DNA from: Dehalococcoides mccartyi
Lineage (GTDB): Bacteria; Chloroflexota; Dehalococcoidia; UBA2979
Direction: 5' to 3'
Assembly (NCBI GenBank): GCA_945888895.1
Contig: CAMDAY010000077.1
Span: 1 to 9,259 of the forward strand
DNA: 9,259 nt
Positions 1 through 5,595 of the stretch are shown here, in pieces. The notes under the pieces were generated by a model, which worked only from the letters and a program-made list of their open reading frames with translations, did no database searches and was not told where the DNA came from. The position numbers were made by a program, and so were the translations under genes. The stretch's first letter is position 1. The number at the start of each line of letters is the position of its first letter.

Positions 1-1
1 C

Positions 2-1195
2 TTTGCCACCACGGCGGAGGCAGCGAGCGCGAGGATCACTGCCGACGGCGATTGCCTGAACATGCGGGCGACCCCCTCCCTGGCCGGCACGCCCATCACC
101 TGCATCAATGACGGCACCCTGGTGACCCTGGTGGCGGGCATCGTCACCGCCGATGGCCTCGACTGGCAGCAGGTTCGCACTCCTATCGCCGTGGGCTGGG
201 TCGCCGCCCGCTACCTCACCGCCGTCCCGGACGGCACCACCGCCCCGCCCCCCGTGGCCACCTCGACTCCCCTGCCCGTTCCTGCCACTCCCGGCGCGTT
301 CGAGGCTCCCCCGCCAGGCGGCATGACCTTCGGCATCGCGGGCACCTCGTCGCCTCGTGCGGTGGTGGCAGCGCAGACATTCCCGGTCGCCGGAATCTCG
401 GTCATCGAACCGGCCACACAGCGCTACCTGACCTACATCCCGGGTGCCCCCGCGATTGTGAACACCCTGGACGACACGACGCTCCGACCAGACATGGTCG
501 TGATGGTGCGCCGGGCCGGTACCCTTCCCCCCTCGGATACCGCTCCCGTCATCCAGAACAGCACTCCGCCGGTCACGGGAGCACCACACGCCTTCCCGGT
601 GCCGGCCCGGGACGGCCTGGTGCTGGGCGCCGCAGGCACGAACGACGTGGTGACACTCATCAAGGCGCAGCCGTTCGCCGTCGACGTGGTGATGGCCCTC
701 GAGGTATCGACGCAGCGGTGGCTCACCTACATCCCCGGCGCGCCGGACTGGGTGAGCACCCTAAGCCGCTCGACGATGAAGCCGAGCACGATCGTGTTCA
801 TCCGCCGGAGCGTCAGCGCCCCCGACCCCGAGTCGGCGACGCCCCCCGCGCCCTCAGCGGTCGTGAAGCCCGCGCGCGCGCTCCAGGTGCCGGTGACGTA
901 CTACTACTGCACGCAGCAGGCCGGCGGCGGCGCGGGTGACGGTGGCGGCTTCTGTGGGGCGATGCGGAACGGCCAGATCGTCCACGCGGGCGCCGCGTCC
1001 TGCTCCGGCGCGAACTTCGGACAGCGCTTTCGCATCCTGGGCAACCCGACCGAGTTAATCTACACCTGCAAAGACACCGGCGGCGGCGTGGGCGCGGAGC
1101 ATCGCGATATCTGGTTCGCGAACAGCGACGAGGCGTACACGTGGTCGAGGACCGTCGCCCCCAGCGGCTACGCGAGCATCGAGGTCGTCGAGTAG
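2..1195 (+). CDS. Secreted SH3b / tandem-repeat / 3D-barrel-like protein (5' partial)
   Basis: The frame stays open to the first bases of the window, so the true start and any signal peptide lie upstream; the ATG at 62 falls inside the SH3b domain and is not the start. Numbering from that methionine: a bacterial SH3 domain runs to about residue 55 (NMRATPS, DGLDWQQV, GWVAARYL), with a Cys just before base 62 and C14 probably forming a disulfide. Pro-rich linkers follow (about 57-80, 155-176, 252-275). Between them lie two ungapped 72-residue repeats (80-151 and 178-249). The C-terminus (about 277-375) has C283, C298, C314, C336, 'CKDTGGG', 'HRDIWF' and 'SDEAYTW', resembling the 3D/double-psi beta-barrel of RlpA- and YuiC-like wall proteins. 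SH3b plus such a barrel suggests an extracellular envelope protein, perhaps binding or cleaving peptidoglycan; this is inference, and catalysis is not shown. It converges with the ABC-F gene. Confidence 0.8.
   Translation, partial: FATTAEAASARITADGDCLNMRATPSLAGTPITCINDGTLVTLVAGIVTADGLDWQQVRTPIAVGWVAARYLTAVPDGTTAPPPVATSTPLPVPATPGAFEAPPPGGMTFGIAGTSSPRAVVAAQTFPVAGISVIEPATQRYLTYIPGAPAIVNTLDDTTLRPDMVVMVRRAGTLPPSDTAPVIQNSTPPVTGAPHAFPVPARDGLVLGAAGTNDVVTLIKAQPFAVDVVMALEVSTQRWLTYIPGAPDWVSTLSRSTMKPSTIVFIRRSVSAPDPESATPPAPSAVVKPARALQVPVTYYYCTQQAGGGAGDGGGFCGAMRNGQIVHAGAASCSGANFGQRFRILGNPTELIYTCKDTGGGVGAEHRDIWFANSDEAYTWSRTVAPSGYASIEVVE
299..514 (+). repeat. 72-residue protein repeat, copy 1
   Basis: Codes for residues 80-151 (numbered from the ATG at 62) of the secreted SH3b protein. 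It aligns without gaps to copy 2, 294 bases downstream, with 31 of 72 residues identical by hand count. The best-conserved core is 'TQRYLTYIPGAP..V.TL', with a second conserved patch 'G.AGT' near the start and 'RR' at the end. The divergence indicates an old domain duplication, not a recent DNA repeat. I do not recognise a named family with certainty, although similar 'L.Y.PG.P..VNTL' modules occur in secreted Chloroflexota proteins. Confidence 0.8.
593..808 (+). repeat. 72-residue protein repeat, copy 2
   Basis: Codes for residues 178-249 of the same protein. It shares 'TQRWLTYIPGAP..V.TL' and the terminal 'RR' with copy 1, with no insertion or deletion between the copies. Pro/Thr/Ser-rich linkers bracket both copies, as expected for independently folding modules on an extracellular stalk. 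Confidence 0.8.
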
Positions 1196-1210
1196 CGTCG
1201 GCGGCGACGC
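1195..1210 (+). other. Small GC hairpin at the 3' end of the SH3b gene
   Basis: GCGTCG, loop GCGG, CGACGC gives a perfect 6-bp stem that starts on the last base of the TAG stop. No T-run follows (a C-run comes instead), so this is not a canonical intrinsic terminator. The rest of the convergent gap to 1317 shows no better terminator for either strand; the only other symmetry is the 12-bp palindrome at 1309-1320 over the ABC-F stop codon. Confidence 0.3.
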
Positions 1211-1317
1211 GCGGTGTACCCCCCACGGACTGAGCAGCGATCGATGACGCGCCGTGGAACGCTATTTCGCAGCGAACGAGAACGGTCCGGGCGCGACGCC
1301 TCGGATACTAGCCGCGG

Positions 1318-2922
1318 CTACTCGACGCGGGCCTTCTTGCGCTTCTCGTCGGGCTCGCGGCGGTACTCCTCGAGCTCGCGGCACTCGCCGCCCTCGATCT
1401 GGTACACGCGCGTCGCGACCCGTTCGAGGATCGCGGGATCGTGGCTGGCGCAGATGATCGTGCCGTCGTAGGACTCGAGCGCCTCGACCAGCTTGCGGCG
1501 GGTCGCGGCGTCGAGGTGGTTGGTCGGCTCGTCCAGCAGGAGGACGTTCGAGGGCTGGATCAGGAACTTCGCCAGCGCGACGCGGCTGCGCTCTCCACCG
1601 GACAGCACCGAGATCGGCTTGAACACGTCGTCGCCGCGGAACAGGAACCGACCGAGGATCGCGCGCAGCGCGATGTCCGGCTGATCACCGGCGACGGTGC
1701 GCACCTCGTCGAGCATGGTGCGATCCGCGAGCAGCGCCTCGTCCTGGTGCTGGTCGTAGTAGCCGGTGTGCGCACGCGTTGACCACTGCACGACGCCCTG
1801 CGTCGGCTGCTGCTTGCCCGCGATGATCTTGAGGAGCGTGGACTTGCCGCTGCCGTTCGGGCCGAGGAGCACGACCTTCTGACCGCGCTCGACGAGCAGG
1901 TTCACATCAATCAGCACGACCTGGTCGCCGAAGGTCTGGGCGACGTGGTCGACGCGCAGCACATCAAGCTCCGTGCGCCCCGAGGCGCGCAACTGGAAGC
2001 CGACCTCGCGGTCGTCACGCTGGACCTCGATGCGCTCGATGCGAGCGAGCTGTTTCTCACGCGACTTCACGGCGGTGGCCTTCGTGGCCTTCGCGCCGAA
2101 GCGCTCGATGAAACGCGTCTGCTTGCTGATCTCGCGGTCCTGGCGCGCCGCGGCGCGCTGCTGCTGCGAGATGCGCTCGGCCTTCTGACGGAGGTAGTCG
2201 CTGTGGTTGCCGCTGTAGGACTCCACGCGGCCGTCGCGCAGCTCGATGATCCGGTTCACGACGACGTCATGGAACTCGGAATCGTGCGTAACGAGCAGCA
2301 CGGCGCCCTTGTACTCCGACAGTTCGAGCGCGAGCCAGTCGCGCGCGGCGACATCGAGGTGGTTCGTCGGCTCGTCGAGCATGATGTTCGGCGGGCGATG
2401 CACCAGCACCTTCGCGAGGCCGACGCGCATGCGCCAGCCTCCGGAGAACTGGCCGCACAACTTCGTGCGATCCTCGATCGCAAAGCCAAGGCCATCGAGC
2501 ACGCGGCCGATGCGGCGGTCGATGCGATAGCCGTCGAGTGCCTCGAAGCGTTCGTAGAGCTGCGCCTGTCGCTCGATCAACGCGTCGAGGTCACCCTCCG
2601 CGCTGCCGATCTGCATCGCTACTTCGTCGAGCTCAACCTCGATCGCGCGCGCTTCGGGGAAGGCGGTCCACATCTCCTCGACGAGCGTCTTGCTCTCGTC
2701 GAGGTTTGCCTCCTGGCGATGGAACTCGAAGTCGCCGCCGCGGACGCCTGCGGCACCCTCGTCCGGCTCGTCGTCGCCTGCGATGAGGCGCATGAGCGTG
2801 GACTTGCCTGCGCCGTTGGGACCGACCAGCCCGACGCGCTCCCCGTCGCCGATGGCGAAGGAGACGTCGCGGATCACGTGGTGGCCACCGAAGGAGCGGG
2901 CGAGGTTCTCAGCAAAGATCAT
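1318..2922 (-). CDS. ABC-F family ATPase (two ABC domains, translation-factor type)
   Basis: The 534-residue protein has two soluble ABC ATPase domains and no membrane segments, the ABC-F plan. Domain 1: Walker A GPNGAGKST (34-42), signature FSGGW (159-163), Walker B ending in LDEPTNHLD (182-190), switch H213. Domain 2: GPNGSGKST (354-362), LSGGE (440-444), LDEPTNHLD (463-471), switch H494. The charged linker (about 243-315, with 'FIERFGAKATKA') is the P-site tRNA-interaction motif region of the family. The Trp in the first signature is usual for ABC-F proteins. Family members (EttA, Uup, YbiT, YkpA, antibiotic-resistance types) bind the ribosomal E site and act on stalled or initiating ribosomes; which branch this belongs to cannot be told by eye. 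The C-terminus is a short charged tail without the long Uup coiled coil. ATG at 2922 gives the canonical N-terminus; it lies 9 bases after the ROK stop without a clear Shine-Dalgarno, suggesting translational coupling. Confidence 0.93.
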   Translation of the reverse strand: MIFAENLARSFGGHHVIRDVSFAIGDGERVGLVGPNGAGKSTLMRLIAGDDEPDEGAAGVRGGDFEFHRQEANLDESKTLVEEMWTAFPEARAIEVELDEVAMQIGSAEGDLDALIERQAQLYERFEALDGYRIDRRIGRVLDGLGFAIEDRTKLCGQFSGGWRMRVGLAKVLVHRPPNIMLDEPTNHLDVAARDWLALELSEYKGAVLLVTHDSEFHDVVVNRIIELRDGRVESYSGNHSDYLRQKAERISQQQRAAARQDREISKQTRFIERFGAKATKATAVKSREKQLARIERIEVQRDDREVGFQLRASGRTELDVLRVDHVAQTFGDQVVLIDVNLLVERGQKVVLLGPNGSGKSTLLKIIAGKQQPTQGVVQWSTRAHTGYYDQHQDEALLADRTMLDEVRTVAGDQPDIALRAILGRFLFRGDDVFKPISVLSGGERSRVALAKFLIQPSNVLLLDEPTNHLDAATRRKLVEALESYDGTIICASHDPAILERVATRVYQIEGGECRELEEYRREPDEKRKKARVE

Positions 2923-2931
2923 GCATACAGG

Positions 2932-3927
2932 CTAACCGGCGACGGCCTCGAACGCGATCAGCGACGCCCCGAGGAGGCTCGCGTCGTCCCCGAGCGTCGT
3001 CCGCTCGACCGGTAGGTCGCCGGCGTACCGCGGTAGCGCAATGTCGCGCGTCCGGTCGAGGAGCGCCTCCCACCACGGTTCGAGGCCGTTGGTGAGCCCC
3101 CCGCCGAGAATGATCGCCTCCGGATCGAGGAGCGCGAGCAGCCCCGCCAGCCCGGTCGCGATGGCCTCAATCGCGCCCTCGACGACCTCGATCGCCAGTG
3201 CGTCGCCCTCGGTCGCCGCGGCAAACACCGCCGCCGCGTCGGCCTCCGCGCCCAGCGTAGAGGCGCGCCCGGCGGCTATGGCCGCGCGCACCGCCGCGGC
3301 GATGGCCGTGCCGCTCGCCTCGCCCTCCAGGCAGCCTCGACAGCCGGCGCCGCAGGATCGCCCGCCCGGGTGCACGATGAGGTGCCCCGCCTCGCCCGCT
3401 CCGCCCGTGCTGCCCGTGACCGGACGCCCGCCAGCCACGATTCCCGCCCCGATACCCGTGCTGAGCGTGACGTACACGAGATCGCGAGCCCCGCGACGTG
3501 CGCCGAAGCGCGTCTCGGCCAGTGCTGCGAGGGTTGCATCGTGGCCCACAACCACAGGAAGGCCGAACGCAGACGACAGGGCAGGCACCATCGACAGGTC
3601 ATGCCACCCGGGCAGGTTCGGCGGGTGGCGATAGGTGCCGGTAGCAGGATCGACCGGCCCAGCCGTGGAGATTCCGATCGCGGTGAACGCGCGCTCGCCA
3701 GCCTCGGACGCGACCTGTCGCAGGAGCGACTCTAGTCGTGCCGCTGTGTCGATTAGCCCCCGATCGGCGTGCGTTGCGATACGGGCACGAGCGAGCGACC
3801 ACCCTCCAGAATCGACCACTCCGGCGCGCATCGCCGTGCCGCCGATGTCCACGGCGAGGACGTACTCGCCGGACGGTGTGTCGGTCAGGCGGGCTGAGAA
3901 GGGGTCCGTCGGGATGTAGTGGACCAC
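2932..3927 (-). CDS. ROK family sugar kinase homologue (glucokinase-like)
   Basis: Encodes about 331 residues from a GTG at 3927, two bases after the deacetylase stop. The open frame extends further upstream, but that part only shadows the deacetylase gene. The only in-frame ATG near the N-terminus lies after the phosphate loop and would destroy it. ROK features: DIGGT (27-31), ISTAGPV, GHDAT with putative catalytic Asp 130, STGIGAG, GEAGH (178-182), a cysteine cluster (C192, C196, C199) followed by LEGEAS, and the C-terminal ILGGGL. No N-terminal helix-turn-helix is present, so it is a kinase-type ROK protein, not a repressor-type one. Family members phosphorylate glucose or N-acetylated hexoses in the cytoplasm; the substrate here is unknown. 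Two oddities: the zinc-site cysteines are spaced CX3CX2C instead of the usual CxCX4C, and the usual Asn before the catalytic Asp is His 129. It sits in a four-gene operon between the deacetylase and ABC-F genes. Confidence 0.88.
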   Translation of the reverse strand: MVHYIPTDPFSARLTDTPSGEYVLAVDIGGTAMRAGVVDSGGWSLARARIATHADRGLIDTAARLESLLRQVASEAGERAFTAIGISTAGPVDPATGTYRHPPNLPGWHDLSMVPALSSAFGLPVVVGHDATLAALAETRFGARRGARDLVYVTLSTGIGAGIVAGGRPVTGSTGGAGEAGHLIVHPGGRSCGAGCRGCLEGEASGTAIAAAVRAAIAAGRASTLGAEADAAAVFAAATEGDALAIEVVEGAIEAIATGLAGLLALLDPEAIILGGGLTNGLEPWWEALLDRTRDIALPRYAGDLPVERTTLGDDASLLGASLIAFEAVAG

Positions 3928-3929
3928 CG

Positions 3930-4805
3930 TCAGCGCGCGGGGCGCTCGCGGCGGTACCAGTCGAGGATTTCCTCGCCCGTCCAGAAGACCACGCCGGGCT
4001 GCTGCTTCAGGGCGTCTAGGAGCTGCTCGAAGTAGCCGATCCGATGCGGCACGCCGGTGATGTACGGATGCACCGCGATGCCCATGATCCGCGCGGACTG
4101 CTCGCTCTCGGCGTAGAGGCGGGTGAACTGGTCCATCGACCGGTCGAAGAGCTCCCGGGCGGAGTGGTGCTGCACCATCATCATCGGGATGTCGTTCAGC
4201 TCGACGCTGTATGGCAGCGTCACCAGCGGCCCGTGGGTCGTCTCGATCTCCTGCGGCTGGTCGTCCATCACCCAGTCCGCGATGTACTCGAACCCTTCCG
4301 CGGCGAGGTGGTCCGGGGTGTCGAACGTTTCGGTCAGGCCGGGGCCGAGCCAGCCACGCGGGCGCTTGCCCGTCAGGCGGGTGATCGACTCCACGGACTC
4401 GCGGATGGCGGCGCGCTGGTCTTCGACCAGGTGCATCGGGCGCTGGATTTGCGAGTGGGCCATGAACTCCCAGCCCGCCTCGTGCGCCGCACCGGCGAGG
4501 CGCGGATAGACATCGCAGACCGAGCCGTTGATGGAGAGCGTCGCGCGGATATCCCGGCTCTTGAGCGCCTCGATGAGACGCCAGAAGCCGACGCGCATGC
4601 CGTACTCCTGCCACGCCCAGTTCGGCACGTCCGGCAGCAGTGAACCGCCCATCGGCGGCGGGAGCACCGTTCTCGGCATGGCGCCGTCGATGTCCCAGTT
4701 CTCCACGTTGACGATCGGCCACACGACGAGGCGCACGCCATCCGGCAGACGCAGCGGGTCGCGGTCGATCATCGCGCTGTACGGGAGACGCTCGCGAGGC
4801 TTCAT
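3930..4805 (-). CDS. Polysaccharide deacetylase-like protein (CE4 superfamily, PuuE-like)
   Basis: The 291-residue protein has no signal peptide and is probably cytoplasmic. It resembles the PuuE-like branch of the NodB/CE4 superfamily: 'VNVENWDID' (32-40) at the first motif position, 'NWAWQEYG' (62-69), 'RATLSINGSVCDVYP' (87-101), 'EFMAHS' with H117 and a further H125, 'RPRGWLGPGLTET' (148-160), 'ADWVMDDQP' (176-184), and 'VHPYITGVPHRI' (245-256) near the end. Superfamily members hydrolyse C-N bonds in amides, such as N-acetyl groups of sugars or the ring of allantoin. The classic TFDD and HxxxH metal motifs are not present in standard form, so substrate and metal use are uncertain. ATG at 4805 was chosen because the residues after it match the family's N-terminal arm; ATG at 4772 is an alternative. 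There is no strong Shine-Dalgarno. The gene lies 25 bases after the metallophosphoesterase and 2 bases before the ROK gene. Confidence 0.85.
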   Translation of the reverse strand: MKPRERLPYSAMIDRDPLRLPDGVRLVVWPIVNVENWDIDGAMPRTVLPPPMGGSLLPDVPNWAWQEYGMRVGFWRLIEALKSRDIRATLSINGSVCDVYPRLAGAAHEAGWEFMAHSQIQRPMHLVEDQRAAIRESVESITRLTGKRPRGWLGPGLTETFDTPDHLAAEGFEYIADWVMDDQPQEIETTHGPLVTLPYSVELNDIPMMMVQHHSARELFDRSMDQFTRLYAESEQSARIMGIAVHPYITGVPHRIGYFEQLLDALKQQPGVVFWTGEEILDWYRRERPAR

Positions 4806-4830
4806 CGTCGATCCGATCTCTGGGCTGCGA

Positions 4831-5421
4831 CTAGCTGGCGGCGGGCGCGGGCTCGTGCTTCACGACACCGGTCTCCGGCGTGTACGACCACTCGATTCCG
4901 GGGTTGCGGCGTCCCTCGGTCTCGCCGAGCTTCTTGATGAACGCCTCGATGCGACCGTGATTGATCTCGATGAACCCGACGGTGCCGAGGCGCGTCGACC
5001 ACAGGTGCGGCAGCGTCGCGCTGCCGGAGTTCACCTGCAGCACGCCCTCGCGGAAATCGATGCGTTCGAAGTGCGTGTCGCCCGTGACGATGATGTCCGC
5101 CGGGATGCCATCGAGGTACAACCGCGTCAGGTCGGCGATCGGCCGCGTCTCCGGCTCCATCGCGTGCGCCATCGCGATCTTCACGCCGTCCACCTCGAAG
5201 CGGACGACCTCCTCCATGCGGGGGTCGTCCCAGCCGACGTCGTTGTTGCCTCGACAGGCCTTCACCGGCGCGATCGCCTCGAGCCAGTCGAGGACCATCG
5301 GGTGGACGATGTCGCCGCCGTGCAGGATCAGGTCGCAGTCCTTGAACGCCTCGACGACCTCGTCCCACAGCGTCTTGCGGTCATTGGGTTGATGGGTGTC
5401 AGTGATAAGTCCGATGCGCAT
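4831..5421 (-). CDS. Metallophosphoesterase, YfcE/MJ0936 type
   Basis: The 196-residue protein has the calcineurin-like fold motifs in order: D8-x-H10 (ITDTHQ), GGD with D37, GNND with N59, H86 (AMAHAME), and GDTH (114-117). These ligands hold a two-metal centre that cleaves phosphomonoesters or phosphodiesters; YfcE-type enzymes are small cytoplasmic phosphodiesterases with broad activity in vitro. The length fits the family with a short extra C-terminal tail. The usual GHTH is GDTH here, replacing one expected metal-binding His by Asp 115. The ATG at 5421 starts the protein exactly at the beta-strand before DxH; the longer open frame upstream is a shadow of the opposite-strand lipoprotein gene. 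No Shine-Dalgarno precedes it, and a promoter-like TATCCT ends only 7 bases upstream, suggesting a leaderless message. It is the first gene of the minus-strand operon. Confidence 0.9.
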   Translation of the reverse strand: MRIGLITDTHQPNDRKTLWDEVVEAFKDCDLILHGGDIVHPMVLDWLEAIAPVKACRGNNDVGWDDPRMEEVVRFEVDGVKIAMAHAMEPETRPIADLTRLYLDGIPADIIVTGDTHFERIDFREGVLQVNSGSATLPHLWSTRLGTVGFIEINHGRIEAFIKKLGETEGRRNPGIEWSYTPETGVVKHEPAPAAS

Positions 5422-5428
5422 GGGCGCG

Positions 5429-5437
5429 AGGATAGCA
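5429..5437 (-). promoter_or_regulatory. Candidate extended -10 promoter of the minus-strand operon
   Basis: Read on the minus strand the bases are TGCTATCCT, an extended -10 (TGn) plus a hexamer matching TATAAT at 4 of 6 positions. Seven bases separate it from the ATG at 5421, which places the expected transcription start at or next to the start codon. No good -35 hexamer lies 16-18 bases upstream, as is tolerated for extended -10 promoters. It is the only convincing promoter-like element ahead of the four-gene unit. Confidence 0.4.
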
Positions 5438-5512
5438 GCCTCCACAACCTCGCCCCAGCGCGGGAGGAGCCGGAAGGGGCGCGGCCCAAGGTCCTGAGGG
5501 AATGGAGGCTGC
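5435..5512. repeat. 10-bp inverted repeat in the divergent promoter region
   Basis: GCAGCCTCCA (5435-5444) is matched by its exact reverse complement TGGAGGCTGC (5503-5512), 58 bases apart. The left arm covers the TGn of the minus-strand extended -10. Separately, AACCTCGCC occurs as a direct repeat at 5446-5454 and 5519-5527. The arms could be regulator half-sites or the base of a transcript stem; chance matches in GC-rich DNA are possible. Confidence 0.3.
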
Positions 5513-5526
5513 GCCCCAAACCTCGC

Positions 5527-5539
5527 CGCAGTCACTGCG
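5527..5539. promoter_or_regulatory. 13-bp palindrome, candidate operator of the lipoprotein operon
   Basis: CGCAGT-C-ACTGCG is a perfect palindrome with 6-bp arms around one central base. It lies 20 bases upstream of the TACGAT -10 box, so it occupies the place where the -35 hexamer would be. No recognisable -35 sequence is seen there. That position suits a regulator binding site, but no regulator gene is in the window, so the role is inferred only. Confidence 0.3.
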
Positions 5540-5559
5540 CCGTCCGGCTGCCCATCGCG

Positions 5560-5565
5560 TACGAT
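5560..5565 (+). promoter_or_regulatory. Candidate -10 box (TACGAT) of the lipoprotein operon
   Basis: TACGAT matches the -10 consensus at the key first, second and last positions. It would start transcription near 5572, leaving a leader of about 24 bases that still contains the GGAAGG ribosome binding site at 5583-5588. The same hexamer serves as the candidate -10 ahead of the M16 gene. No -35 element is recognisable. Confidence 0.4.
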
Positions 5566-5582
5566 CGATGTACCCACCCGCT

Positions 5583-5588
5583 GGAAGG
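5583..5588 (+). promoter_or_regulatory. Ribosome binding site deciding the DipZ-like gene start
   Basis: GGAAGG lies 7 bases before the ATG at 5596. This spacing and the lipoprotein signal that follows fix the start, although the open frame runs back more than 1 kb upstream over the opposite-strand genes. Confidence 0.7.
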
Positions 5589-5595
5589 CCCGTCG

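Noticed and set aside
1309..1320. Palindrome TAGCCGCGGCTA over the ABC-F stop as a terminator
   Set aside because: It has no loop and no T-run, so it cannot form a usable intrinsic terminator hairpin; a 12-bp palindrome of this composition may arise by chance.
1945..3015. 356-codon plus-strand open frame opposite the ABC-F gene
   Set aside because: It is antisense to an unmistakable ABC-F ATPase, and its Leu/Arg/Ala/Val-rich translation has no motif.
3928..4722. N-terminal extension of the ROK frame
   Set aside because: The translation is Arg/Pro/Gly/Ala-rich shadow sequence of the deacetylase gene with no ROK similarity; homology begins just after the GTG at 3927.
4528..5595. Long plus-strand open frame leading into the DipZ-like gene
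   Set aside because: It runs antisense over the deacetylase and metallophosphoesterase genes, gives low-complexity charged protein, and the real start at 5596 has a Shine-Dalgarno and a lipoprotein signal.
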